A DNA stretch of 64,000 nucleotides from the NCBI RefSeq assembly GCF_017355915.2, contig NZ_JAFEUV020000019.1:28633-92632 (forward strand), given 5' to 3'. Shown here piece by piece: positions 33,212 through 41,381 of the stretch (its first letter is position 1; every line of letters starts with the position of its first letter). A model generated the notes under the pieces. It worked only from the letters and a program-made list of their open reading frames with translations. It ran no database searches and was not told where the DNA came from. This stretch comes from Telluribacter roseus. Lineage in GTDB: Bacteria; Bacteroidota; Bacteroidia; Cytophagales; Spirosomataceae. A program made the position numbers and the translations under genes.

Positions 33212-34174
33212 TTACTTCATCCAGTAGTCCGACTCGATGACGCGGTTCTGGCCGTTCTGGTAGAGGGCGTAGTTGAAGCCCTTCTGGATGCTGTAGGCAC
33301 CGTACTCACCCTTCTTGTTCACCGCCAGGTACCCTACCTGAAAGTCCTTGAAGTCTGCCTTGGTTTTACCTTTCACGATACGGCCTATGGCTTCCTCGCA
33401 AGCCTGCTGAGGTGTACGTCCCTGGCGCATGAGCTCCACGAGCAGAAACGATCCCAGCGTGCGCATTACAAATTCACCTACCCCCGTAGCACAGGCTCCA
33501 CCTACTTCATTATCTACGTACAGACCCGCACCGATAATAGGCGAGTCACCCACGCGGCCGTGTAGCTTAAAGGCCATGCCACTGGTCGTACAGGCACCTG
33601 ACATATCACCCTGGGCATCGAGAGCCAGCATGCCGATGGTATCATGACGCTCCACGTTAACAATGGGCTTGTACTTGGCCGTTTTGAGCCACTCCTTCCA
33701 GGCCTTCTCAGACTTGGGCGTAAGCAGGTTGGTTTTCTTGAAGCCATTGGCCAGGGCGAACTGCAGGGCACCTTCACCACTGAGCATCACGTGCGGCGTT
33801 TTTTCCATCACCATACGCGCTACGGATATCGGGTGCATGATATGCTCCAGAAAGGTTACTGCTCCGGCGTTGCCTTTTTCGTCCATGATACAGGCGTCGA
33901 GGGTGACGTGGCCGTCGCGGTCGGGGAGGCCGCCGTAGCCTACGCTGGTGTCGTTGGGGTCGGCTTCTTGCACTTTTACTCCTGCTTCGACCGCATCCAG
34001 CGCACGGCCTTTCTTCTCGAGTATAAGGCGAGCGGCTTCGTTGGCTTTGAGACGATCCCAGGTACAGATAGCCATGGGAAGGCCTCCTCCCTGAGTGGCG
34101 GGCTCACTAGTGGGAAGAGCAGGGGAGACAAGGGCGGCTCCGCCAGCCTGTAGAAATTTTCGACGATTCAGCAT
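33212..34174 (-). CDS. N4-(beta-N-acetylglucosaminyl)-L-asparaginase (exported)
   Basis: A 320-residue Ntn-hydrolase. The N-terminus MLNRRKFLQAGGAALVSP looks like a Tat signal (RRKFLQ). The processing site is ERHDTIGMLAL, with T179 as the exposed nucleophile; HDTIGM and KLHGRVGDSPIIGAGLYVDN are diagnostic of glycosylasparaginase rather than plain asparaginase. It would split GlcNAc from Asn in N-glycan remnants in the periplasm, a scavenging role. It is the second Ntn-asparaginase relative in the window (the other is at 7817). No glycan genes adjacent. Confidence 0.92.
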   Translation of the reverse strand: MLNRRKFLQAGGAALVSPALPTSEPATQGGGLPMAICTWDRLKANEAARLILEKKGRALDAVEAGVKVQEADPNDTSVGYGGLPDRDGHVTLDACIMDEKGNAGAVTFLEHIMHPISVARMVMEKTPHVMLSGEGALQFALANGFKKTNLLTPKSEKAWKEWLKTAKYKPIVNVERHDTIGMLALDAQGDMSGACTTSGMAFKLHGRVGDSPIIGAGLYVDNEVGGACATGVGEFVMRTLGSFLLVELMRQGRTPQQACEEAIGRIVKGKTKADFKDFQVGYLAVNKKGEYGAYSIQKGFNYALYQNGQNRVIESDYWMK

Positions 34175-34220
34175 AGAAAAGGTAGGTGATAAGCTATAAC
34201 TGCTTTAATTTGAACATCCG

Positions 34221-34228
34221 TAACTTTG
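34221..34228 (+). promoter_or_regulatory. -7 box (TAACTTTG) for purU
   Basis: Exact TAnnTTTG match, 72 nt upstream of the purU ATG. A TTTG 8 nt upstream is too close to be its -33. Confidence 0.45.
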
Positions 34229-34299
34229 ATAGCTACTTCCGGAGCGGTACGCTCAGAGTGTAGACTATTGAATATACGAGCAATTTATTAAAAAATTTT

Positions 34300-35133
34300 A
34301 TGAATAACCGCCATATCCTGCTGATGGATGGTCCCGACCACAAAGGACTGATCTATCATGTCACCCGTGTCCTCTTCGAACATAACCTGAATATCATCCG
34401 CAACGACGAATACGTAAGCCCCTCGGGGTACTTCTTTATGCGTACTGAGTTTGAGGGAGAAGCGGATCCGGATCAATTGCTGGGAGTACTGCAAAACGAA
34501 CTACCTCAGGTGATTAATCTGCGCGTAAATCCGAAGAAGAAAAAGGATGTGGTGCTGATGGTAACAAAGGAGCACCACTGCCTGGGCGAGCTGCTGATCC
34601 GCTACGCCTTTGATGAGCTGGATGCGAACATACAGGCCGTCATCAGCAACTATAACGTACTTCAGCCTTTTGTAAGCAAGTTTGGAATACCGTTCCACTA
34701 CATCTCACACGAGCACAAGACCCGTCAGGAGCACGAGGAGGCTATCCTGCGGACGCTGGATATCTACCAGCCCGAGTACGTAGTATTGGCCAAGTACATG
34801 CGGGTACTTACCTCCGACTTCGTCAAGCACTATTCCAGCCGGATTATCAATATTCACCACTCGTTCCTGCCCGCGTTTGTGGGGGCAAGCCCATACCGGC
34901 AGGCGTATGAGCGGGGGGTAAAGATCATCGGGGCCACGGCACACTTTGTCAACGATGACCTGGATGAGGGGCCGATCATAGCGCAGGATGTAAAGGAAGT
35001 GGATCACCGGCTAACAGCTACTGATATGGCTACACTAGGCCGCGATACCGAGAAGCTGGTATTATCGAAGGCTCTGAAGCTGGTTTTTAACGACCGGGTG
35101 TTTATCCATAACAACCGGACGATTATCCTGTAG
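34300..35133 (+). CDS. purU: Formyltetrahydrofolate deformylase
   Basis: A 277-residue enzyme with an N-terminal ACT domain (HILLMDGPDHKGLIYHVTRV, residues 4-80) and a C-terminal formyltransferase-like domain. The catalytic Asn-His-Asp set is in INIHHSFLPAFVGASPYRQA (Asn, His) and HFVNDDLDEGPIIAQDV (Asp). It hydrolyses 10-formyl-THF to formate and THF, balancing one-carbon pools. Full length. Alone in its unit, closed by a 20-bp hairpin. Confidence 0.95.
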   Translation: MNNRHILLMDGPDHKGLIYHVTRVLFEHNLNIIRNDEYVSPSGYFFMRTEFEGEADPDQLLGVLQNELPQVINLRVNPKKKKDVVLMVTKEHHCLGELLIRYAFDELDANIQAVISNYNVLQPFVSKFGIPFHYISHEHKTRQEHEEAILRTLDIYQPEYVVLAKYMRVLTSDFVKHYSSRIINIHHSFLPAFVGASPYRQAYERGVKIIGATAHFVNDDLDEGPIIAQDVKEVDHRLTATDMATLGRDTEKLVLSKALKLVFNDRVFIHNNRTIIL

Positions 35134-35154
35134 TCGTATCTTATCTGATGCTAC

Positions 35155-35200
35155 TCTAAAATGAAATCCTGCGACTTCCATCGCAGGATTTCATTTTAGA
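35155..35200. terminator. Long bidirectional hairpin between purU and the DUF4097-like gene
   Basis: A perfect 20-bp stem (35155-35174 with 35181-35200) and 6-nt loop, with AT-rich ends that give a T-tract in either direction. It separates convergent genes. Confidence 0.88.
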
Positions 35201-35219
35201 AAAATACTATACTCGAAAG

Positions 35220-36524
35220 TTAGTCCCTCAGGCTTACGTCTCCAAACTTGGAAATAACCTTGATCCGGGTGCCGGTGCCGGAGCCTACTCGACCTTCATA
35301 GGACCGGGTGGGAGTACGGGATGACCGTACTTCCTGAGGATCGGGCTGATTAGTAAGCGACACCTTTACATTGGTCGGATACCTGAATTGCCCGTGCGTG
35401 ACCGTCACATCAAAATTGTTCTGTTCGGCTGGTAGTACTACCGTCGAGTAGGCCGCCTGGATATCTACATTCTCAGCTGATTGCGGTAGCTGATTGATCC
35501 GGAAGTTGTCCGAATAACTCACACGTACTTTGCAGTATTCGGTCAGCGTTCCGATGCTGGCACCTGAGTAGTCAATATCGGCATGCAGCCGGTCTACCTC
35601 ACGGATATTTAGTTTGCCGAACTTGTTGATCAACGTTAGAGTACTGGCGCGGTCCAGGCGCAGGTCACCAAAGCGCATTTCCAGCTTACCACCTTTCATG
35701 GTTTTTATCTCAGCATTGCCAAACGCCACCTGAATCACGTTCTGCACATTGTCGAGGTCAGTAGCAAAAAAGTTACCATGCTTGGAGTCTACGGTAAGTG
35801 GTGCATGAAATACCGGAATATGGGTGTCACCAAACTTGTTCTTTACCACGAGCGAATTGTTCTTAGGCATGTTGATGGTGTAGTCAATCTGGATAAAGTT
35901 TTTGTTCTCCCTGCTGGTGTTCTTCCAGGCGTTCCAGTTGTTACCACCAAAGTGGTCGCGGTTGATGCTCGTGCGGAGGTTGATCTGACTACCATCGCGT
36001 TTCTCATCAATGGTTACAGAGCTCAGGTACTCCTGAGCGCGCTGGTCAGTAGGAGCGTTGGCGGTGATGACTACATCCACCCTGATGTCCTTCTTATCCC
36101 ATAGGTTGACCTTTACCTGACCAAACTGGTTGTCGATCATGAGCTGGTCTTTGGCCGTTACGTCAAATACTTTCACTATAGTCTTACGCTTTTCGACAAG
36201 GCCATCCTCTACATCTGCCAGGACAATTGCTCCGCCAGAAAGCACCACGCAGGGGACTGTTCTGTCCAAAGGCCCTGGTACCCGGGCTCCTGCCGGACGG
36301 GGACCATCCAGACCGGGTCCATCCAGACCGGGTCCATCTAGGCTCAACTCTGGAAAGCTAGCCAAGCCGAATCCGTCCAGGTTTAGCTCCAGTAAACTGG
36401 CCAGGCTTGACTCGTCCAGACGGGGGCCGTCCGGACCTGGCCCTGCCAGGCGTGGCCCGGCCTGTACGCTGAGTATCTGAATCAGCGTGAGCAGACTAAA
36501 TAATGGTACTATTATCTTTTTCAT
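35220..36524 (-). CDS. Exported DUF4097/adhesin-like protein with an N-terminal Leu/Gly/Pro repeat
   Basis: A 434-residue exported protein (signal peptide ending SVQA, residues 1-22). Residues 23-85 are a repeat block built on LDGPG and a longer LDxxxLASxxELx unit. The rest is a beta-helix-like DUF4097 domain with recurring strands (LMIDNQFGQVKVNLWDKKDI, SLVVKNKFGDTHIPVF, LTLINKFGKLNIREV, RIKVISKFGDVSLRD). It is the last gene of an ECF sigma/anti-sigma operon and its start lies 29 nt inside the anti-sigma gene. Proposed role: an envelope product of the sigma system; not shown. Confidence 0.78.
   Translation of the reverse strand: MKKIIVPLFSLLTLIQILSVQAGPRLAGPGPDGPRLDESSLASLLELNLDGFGLASFPELSLDGPGLDGPGLDGPRPAGARVPGPLDRTVPCVVLSGGAIVLADVEDGLVEKRKTIVKVFDVTAKDQLMIDNQFGQVKVNLWDKKDIRVDVVITANAPTDQRAQEYLSSVTIDEKRDGSQINLRTSINRDHFGGNNWNAWKNTSRENKNFIQIDYTINMPKNNSLVVKNKFGDTHIPVFHAPLTVDSKHGNFFATDLDNVQNVIQVAFGNAEIKTMKGGKLEMRFGDLRLDRASTLTLINKFGKLNIREVDRLHADIDYSGASIGTLTEYCKVRVSYSDNFRINQLPQSAENVDIQAAYSTVVLPAEQNNFDVTVTHGQFRYPTNVKVSLTNQPDPQEVRSSRTPTRSYEGRVGSGTGTRIKVISKFGDVSLRD
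36270..36458 (-). repeat. In-frame minisatellite encoding LDGPG/LDxxxLASxxELx
   Basis: A 189-nt block just after the signal-peptide codons. 15-nt units (GGTCCATCCAGACCG-like on the plus strand) repeat near 36300-36340, and a 39-nt unit gives LDESSLASLLELN then LDGFGLASFPELS. Units are multiples of 3, so copy-number change would keep the frame. Confidence 0.75.
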
Positions 36525-37089
36525 GGCTTTTATCGGCCGCTTTAATTCGTTGAAGAATAGTTAGTTGTTGATTGAGCAGGTCGAGCTGCCACTGTAGGTT
36601 CTGGATCATCGCCTGGATCAGGGCTTCCTGGTTAGGTGCCTTGGGAAGCTCAGCTTTCAGGTTCTGATAGTTGCGCTCCAGGCGGTCGAGATCCGCCGAG
36701 AACTCTTTATAAAGTTCGGGATTGTTGCTGGTCAGCCGGATAAGTTCGTTGCGCTTTTCGTCAATGGCGAGCGAGTACTGGTTGAACTCTTTGGCGTAGG
36801 TAGGTACCACCAGAGCTACTTTAGGATCACGCGTGACCCCGTATTCATTATTGAGGTAGTAGACGTAGGACATGCCCACGGCCATAACTATGCCGGCGGC
36901 TATGCGCCAGTCGAGGTAGGCTTTGCCCCACCATTTCAGCCGTTTTACTTTGTCTGTTTTGGGAGCTTCTCCAAACTGCTCCTCAATACGTCCCCATAGG
37001 TCGTCGCTCGGCTCAAAGGTGTCGAACGCCTCACGATTATCCCGCACAAACCGTTCCAGCCGATCTTTCTTATCAGAAGGCTTTCTCAT
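36496..37089 (-). CDS. Anti-sigma factor (single-pass membrane protein)
   Basis: A 197-residue protein with a charged cytoplasmic N-terminus, the motif EPSDDLWGRIEEQF (compare the barrel-fused protein at 13384-14922), one membrane helix (about residues 61-79), and a periplasmic region rich in long helices (FNQYSLAIDEKRNELIRLTS, LDRLERNYQNLKAEL, IQNLQWQLDLLNQQLTIL), probably coiled coil. It lies downstream of the ECF sigma gene (gap 133 nt) and overlaps the exported DUF4097-like gene by 29 nt. Anti-sigma function is inferred from topology and context. Confidence 0.82.
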   Translation of the reverse strand: MRKPSDKKDRLERFVRDNREAFDTFEPSDDLWGRIEEQFGEAPKTDKVKRLKWWGKAYLDWRIAAGIVMAVGMSYVYYLNNEYGVTRDPKVALVVPTYAKEFNQYSLAIDEKRNELIRLTSNNPELYKEFSADLDRLERNYQNLKAELPKAPNQEALIQAMIQNLQWQLDLLNQQLTILQRIKAADKSHEKDNSTII

Positions 37090-37222
37090 CGTATTATCAG
37101 ATTAATTAGTAAAAAATAATCAAATGGCTACCAGGGATTAGGTTATAGCAATTAGCTTAAGCTTATATGTACTTTCTTACTGTCTTAGCTCTTCTCCTGT
37201 CGCACCCCTCTTCCATTCCGCT

Positions 37223-37780
37223 TTATTTCATCAATTCCAGCAATTTTCGTTTGGCCCGCATGTACTGAGTCCGGGAGGTAGTCTCGCTGATACCGAGTAC
37301 TTCGCCGATCTCTTCATGGTCGTAGCCTTCAAACAGGTACAAACTCAGCACCACGCGGTAGCCTTCGGGGAGGCTTTTCATGGCGCATCGGATGCGCTCC
37401 ACTTCGTACGACTGGTCATCTTCCAGGTAGTCCATCTCTTCCGAAGGGCTGTTGGCTTCTTCGTCCTCCTGCCATTCTTCGATCTCGACCCATTGTACCT
37501 TGCGGCTCCTGAGCTGATTAATCGCCTTGTTCACTACGATCTGCTTCAGCCACGCTCCAAACGTAGACTGTTGCCTGAACTGATGAATGTGTGTGAACGC
37601 ATCTACAAAAGCCTCCTGCAATGCATCCTCAGCTTCACCTACATGGTTGAGCATCCGCAAGCACACGTTGTACATCGCTTTGGAGTAATGCCTATAAAGC
37701 TCGTACTGCGCTTTGCGTTCGCCCAGCTTACAGCGCTCCACCAAATCGACGTGCCGGTCGGTGTAAAGTTTTGTTTCCAA
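37223..37780 (-). CDS. ECF RNA polymerase sigma factor
   Basis: A 185-residue ECF factor. Region 2: MYNVCLRMLNHVGEAEDALQ and FGAWLKQIVVNKAINQLRSR. Region 4: LPEGYRVVLSLYLFEGYDHE followed by EIGEVLGISETTSRTQYMRA. An acidic insert (EEWQEDEEANSPSEEMDYLE) lies between the two. Head of the three-gene unit with an anti-sigma and an exported DUF4097-like protein. Target promoters unknown; autoregulation is likely for the class. Confidence 0.93.
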   Translation of the reverse strand: METKLYTDRHVDLVERCKLGERKAQYELYRHYSKAMYNVCLRMLNHVGEAEDALQEAFVDAFTHIHQFRQQSTFGAWLKQIVVNKAINQLRSRKVQWVEIEEWQEDEEANSPSEEMDYLEDDQSYEVERIRCAMKSLPEGYRVVLSLYLFEGYDHEEIGEVLGISETTSRTQYMRAKRKLLELMK

Positions 37781-37938
37781 GCAGAAGGAGTAATAGTTGA
37801 ACGTTCTGAATCAAAGACACTGACCGGTGATAGGGCGTTGCATCCAGAGTAGAATTTTTTTAAGATAGTAGTTGCAACAACATTCTGAATCAGCCATGAA
37901 CAAAGCTTTCGGGGTGGTTGTTCTTTAAAAAGCTAGCG

Positions 37939-37946
37939 TAACTTTG
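37939..37946 (+). promoter_or_regulatory. -7 box (TAACTTTG) for ispH
   Basis: Exact TAnnTTTG match, 24 nt before the ispH ATG. It predicts a short leader. No -33 TTTG at the standard distance. Confidence 0.55.
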
Positions 37947-37969
37947 CCCTCGTAAAAGAGATTATTTTC

Positions 37970-39196
37970 ATGAAGACCTTCAATATACCTGATTTTTATC
38001 GCAGCCGCATCATCACCCCGATCAAAGAGTTCCGTCGACAAAAAGACAAACTCAAGCGGGACTTTACTCCTACGGTGCTGGATTTCGGTCCGGTACGTTT
38101 CCTGATCGCGCGTCACTTTGGGTTTTGCTACGGGGTAGAGAATGCCATCGATATAGCTTATAAGGCCATTGCTGAGAACGAAGGCAAGCGCATATATCTC
38201 CTGAGTGAGATGATCCATAACCCCGATGTCAACCGCGACCTGCAGGACCGGGGGGTACAGTTTATCATGGATACCAAAGGCAATCAGCTCATCCCCTGGA
38301 GCGAGCTGACACCGGACGATATCGTGATAGTGCCGGCCTTTGGTACTACCATAGAAATACAAAACAAGCTGTCCGAGCTGGGGATCAATGCCTACCAGTA
38401 CGATACCACCTGCCCCTTTGTGGAGAAGGTGTGGAAGCGTGCCGCGCAGATCGGGGAGAAGCAGTATACGGTAGTAGTACACGGTAAGCCCACCCACGAA
38501 GAAACCCGCGCTACTTTCTCCCACAGCAAGGAAGGAGCACCCACGGTAGTGGTCAAAGACATGGCTCAAGCCCATCGACTAGCAACCTATATTACGGGAG
38601 AGTCTTCTCCTGAGCAGTTTTACGAAGAGTTTAAGGGGCAGTACTCCGAAGGCTTCGACCCGGCGGAGGATCTGCGGCGCATCGGGGTAGTTAATCAGAC
38701 TACCATGCTGGCGGCGGATACGCAGGGAATAGCTGACTATCTGAAGCAGGTCATGATTCATCACTTCCACCTGGTGCCCGATCAGGTAGATGAGCACTTT
38801 GCCAATACCCGCGATACCCTCTGCTACGCTACCAATGACAATCAGGATGCGACCTACGCGCTGCTGACGCATCCGGCTGACCTGGTGATTGTGGCTGGAG
38901 GCTATAATAGCTCCAACACCTCGCACCTGGTGGAGCTTTGCGAAGAGAAGCTGCCTACCTACTTTATTGCTTCAGCCGATAAACTACTGGACCGCCACCT
39001 GATTCGTCACTACAATCTGACTAATAAAGAGGAAGTAGTAACGGAAAATTATCTGCCGGACCAGCAACCGGTGACTGTTATGCTTACCTGTGGTGCCTCC
39101 TGTCCCGATGCGGTGGTGGAGGGTATCCTGCTGCGTTTCCTTTCATTCTACGAAGGTACCCGTCCGGTAGAGGAGGTTATGGAGATATTCCGATAA
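37970..39196 (+). CDS. ispH: 4-hydroxy-3-methylbut-2-enyl diphosphate reductase
   Basis: A 408-residue iron-sulfur enzyme, the last step of the MEP isoprenoid pathway (HMBPP to IPP and DMAPP). The three cluster-binding cysteines are in HFGFCYGVENAID (C53), TTCPFVEKVW and MLTCGASCPD. The protein is about 90 residues longer than the E. coli enzyme, with an extension at the N-terminus and an insert after the first half (SSPEQFYEEFKGQYSEGFDP), as in Bacteroidota IspH. Its 3' region has a decayed partial copy at 40061-40113. Confidence 0.96.
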   Translation: MKTFNIPDFYRSRIITPIKEFRRQKDKLKRDFTPTVLDFGPVRFLIARHFGFCYGVENAIDIAYKAIAENEGKRIYLLSEMIHNPDVNRDLQDRGVQFIMDTKGNQLIPWSELTPDDIVIVPAFGTTIEIQNKLSELGINAYQYDTTCPFVEKVWKRAAQIGEKQYTVVVHGKPTHEETRATFSHSKEGAPTVVVKDMAQAHRLATYITGESSPEQFYEEFKGQYSEGFDPAEDLRRIGVVNQTTMLAADTQGIADYLKQVMIHHFHLVPDQVDEHFANTRDTLCYATNDNQDATYALLTHPADLVIVAGGYNSSNTSHLVELCEEKLPTYFIASADKLLDRHLIRHYNLTNKEEVVTENYLPDQQPVTVMLTCGASCPDAVVEGILLRFLSFYEGTRPVEEVMEIFR

Positions 39197-39220
39197 GTAA
39201 CGGCTTAAAGTAGTCTTCTT

Positions 39221-40003
39221 TTGAAATTTGTACTTCCACTTATAGCCAGCCTGCTGCTGCTGGTTGGCTGTGCGCATAAGCCATCCGGTACGAGTACCAG
39301 GGCCGTCGGAATAGCGAAAAGTCAGGCCAAGCGCCCGGAGGTAAGGCGGGATACGCTCACGCTATTCGATAAAGCCCGTAACCGGGTGGTACCGGTGGCT
39401 TTGTACTCAGCCGCTTCCGGTAAGCCGGAGCAAAAGCTGGCGATTCTTAACCACGGGTACGGAGGTACCAACCGGGCCTACTCTTTCATTGCGCAGGCGC
39501 TGGTAGCGCACGGGTACCTGGTAGCCAGCGTTCAGCACGAGCTACCGGGCGATGAGCCCCTGCCTACTACAGGTACTCCCTACGAAGTACGTATGCCTCA
39601 CTGGCGGCGGGGCGTCCAGACTATGCTTTTTGTGATAGAAGAGCTGAAAAGCCGAAATTCCAGGGTTGATACGAAGCATCTCCTGCTGATAGGCCACTCC
39701 CACGGTGGTGATATGGTTATGCTCTTTGCGCGTGACTACCCCGAACGGGTAGATAAGGTAATATCGCTGGACAACCGCCGGATGCCGCTGCCACGTACCG
39801 ACCAGCTCCGGGTACTGTCGTTGCGCTCCAGCGACCAGCCCGCCGATGAGGGAGTACTACCCACTGCGGCTGAGCAGGAAAAGTACGGTATTCAGATTAT
39901 AAAGCTACCCGCCACCATACACAACGATATGTGGGACGGCGCCACTAACGCGCAGAAGCAGGAAATGCTCACTTACATTAATAACTTCCTGGAGAAGAAG
40001 TAA
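39221..40003 (+). CDS. Alpha/beta-hydrolase lipoprotein
   Basis: A 260-residue exported serine hydrolase. The start is TTG at 39221, chosen because it gives a complete lipoprotein signal (MKFVLPLIASLLLLVGC, lipobox LVGC, C17). The oxyanion region is NHGYGGTNRAYS, the nucleophile elbow is IGHSHGG (S160), and a late His lies in PATIHNDMWDG. Dienelactone-hydrolase-like or chlorophyllase-like; the substrate is unknown. It follows ispH by 24 nt, so the two are probably cotranscribed, though no metabolic link is evident. Confidence 0.8.
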   Translation: MKFVLPLIASLLLLVGCAHKPSGTSTRAVGIAKSQAKRPEVRRDTLTLFDKARNRVVPVALYSAASGKPEQKLAILNHGYGGTNRAYSFIAQALVAHGYLVASVQHELPGDEPLPTTGTPYEVRMPHWRRGVQTMLFVIEELKSRNSRVDTKHLLLIGHSHGGDMVMLFARDYPERVDKVISLDNRRMPLPRTDQLRVLSLRSSDQPADEGVLPTAAEQEKYGIQIIKLPATIHNDMWDGATNAQKQEMLTYINNFLEKK

Positions 40004-40060
40004 AACCTACGGAGTCTTATGGCTCGGATGAGTAACTATGCTACCAGCTTCAGCCTCTGG

Positions 40061-40113
40061 AACCTGGTAGAGCCTTGTGAAGAGAAGCCGCCTACTTGCT
40101 ATACTTCTACAGC
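40061..40113 (+). pseudogene. Decayed fragment of ispH
   Basis: This 53-nt stretch aligns without gaps to 38924-38976 inside ispH, with 43 of 53 bases the same. In the ispH frame it reads NLVEPCEEKPPTCYTSTA against HLVELCEEKLPTYFIASA. Weaker similarity continues about 25 nt upstream (NYATSFSLW against GYNSSNTS). It sits after the hydrolase gene, about 1.1 kb from its source, and ends at a hairpin. No start or long frame, so a relic of a partial duplication. Alignment was by eye. Confidence 0.7.
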
Positions 40114-40158
40114 ACAGCAGATCGAGGCATGAATAAGTACCCTGCCTCGATCTGCTGT
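40114..40158. terminator. Bidirectional hairpin between the hydrolase and DUF4142 genes
   Basis: Perfect 16-bp stem (ACAGCAGATCGAGGCA / TGCCTCGATCTGCTGT) with a 13-nt loop containing GTAC, between convergent genes. No strong T-tract. Confidence 0.7.
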
Positions 40159-40179
40159 AGACAATAGATGTAAGATGAT

Positions 40180-40740
40180 TTATTTTACTGCTCCCTGAAT
40201 AGTTTGTGCTCGTTGCAGGTGCATCTCCAGAGCAGGTACCTTACTGGTTGCCCAGGTTTTTAGCTCAGTATCCTTTCCTTTCTGGCTCATTTCCCTGAAC
40301 TCCTCAATATCTTCCTTATGGTCCTTTACCATCAGATCCATATAGGACTTATCAAACTCTGCTCCGGTCTTTTTGGACAGTTCGTTGTATTTATCCTGCT
40401 TTTCGGTGCTGAGGGAAGTAGGTAAAGTAATGTTTTTTTGCTGCGCCAGGGATTTTAGCTCTTCGTTGGCCTTGCCATGGTCGTTTACCATCATTTGGCC
40501 AAACTGCTTCACCTGAGCCGCTGATCCATTTTTCTGAGCAAGTTGTCCCAGCTGTACCTCAAACATACCCCCGTCGGCAGCTTCTACCGCAAACTCAGTA
40601 TCGTCCTCCATTGCATCGCCCATCTTGGCCTCATTTTGTTCTTCGGCTGTTTCAGCGCTGTCATTATTCTTGGTCTCGTTACAGGCTGCTGCCGCGAACA
40701 GGCTAGTCGCTAGTAGTACATTTAATACTATCTTTTTCAT
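40180..40740 (-). CDS. DUF4142 lipoprotein
   Basis: A 186-residue lipoprotein. I use ATG 40740 (MKKIVLNVLLATSLFAAAAC, lipobox AAAC); the frame from 40908 adds 56 residues of non-signal sequence that overlap the upstream DinB gene. The mature part is acidic then helical: AKMGDAMEDDTEF, GMFEVQLGQLAQKNGSAAQV, FGQMMVNDHGKANEEL, MDLMVKDHKEDIEEF, a ferritin-like four-helix layout typical of DUF4142 with paired His residues (NDHGKA, KDHKED). Function unknown; expression under stress is common for the family. Confidence 0.88.
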   Translation of the reverse strand: MKKIVLNVLLATSLFAAAACNETKNNDSAETAEEQNEAKMGDAMEDDTEFAVEAADGGMFEVQLGQLAQKNGSAAQVKQFGQMMVNDHGKANEELKSLAQQKNITLPTSLSTEKQDKYNELSKKTGAEFDKSYMDLMVKDHKEDIEEFREMSQKGKDTELKTWATSKVPALEMHLQRAQTIQGAVK

Positions 40741-40820
40741 AGAAATAACCGGTTTGAAGTAAGTGTTAATAATGCATTCAAACACGGTTAAATATCTATG
40801 CCAGCAGCTGCTTCGGCAGA

Positions 40821-41357
40821 TTAGGAGGGGGAGGTAGCCAGCCACGCTTCCAGCTCCTGCTGCTGACGGTGGTGGTGGCGCAGGTGCATTTCGCCTACGT
40901 GGTACCACTCCCGGGCAGTTAGCCAGCCAAAGGCCGGCTGCAGGGCTTTGTAAGTACCATCGTCGGCCGCTATGGCCTCCATGAGTGCATCAGAGCTGGG
41001 GATGAGCTGCTGGAACAAAGTCCGGTACTCGTCGCGGGAGCGACCTACCGGCTCAGGTGCCCGAAGTGAGTCGGGCGGGCGAAGCTTTACCGGAGGAAAG
41101 CTATTGTACTTAAAGAGGTTTCTGCCCAGATCATTCAACTCACCACCTTCCTGTCCCTTTCGTTTTTCAGTACATCGTTTGGCATTGGCCAGAAAAAAGT
41201 AGGTAGTAGCCAGGTACAGGTGCTCGTACATCTGTGCCAGCGACCACGCCTCAGCGGAGGGCCTGGCTGCGAACTGTTCATCGGTATAGCGATCAAGCGC
41301 GGCCAGGTAGCCATTCACCGATACGTCAAAACTATGCTGGATCTCGGGAAGTGTCAT
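40821..41357 (-). CDS. DinB family protein
   Basis: A 178-residue four-helix protein of the DinB/YfiT-like class. The three metal-binding His positions appear in MYEHLYLATTY, HVGEMHLRHHHRQ and nearby. It may act as a metal-dependent thiol transferase or hydrolase; the activity is not known for most members. It follows the GHL10 glycosidase by 24 nt on the same strand and is likely cotranscribed. The C-terminal His-rich stretch (HLRHHHRQQQ) is notable. Confidence 0.85.
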   Translation of the reverse strand: MTLPEIQHSFDVSVNGYLAALDRYTDEQFAARPSAEAWSLAQMYEHLYLATTYFFLANAKRCTEKRKGQEGGELNDLGRNLFKYNSFPPVKLRPPDSLRAPEPVGRSRDEYRTLFQQLIPSSDALMEAIAADDGTYKALQPAFGWLTAREWYHVGEMHLRHHHRQQQELEAWLATSPS

Positions 41358-41381
41358 AGGTATAAGGTAAGAGTGAATACG

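Noticed and set aside
40741..40908. N-terminal extension of the DUF4142 gene (56 residues)
   Set aside because: The extension overlaps the DinB gene and is Pro/Arg-rich non-signal sequence; ATG 40740 gives a clean lipoprotein signal.
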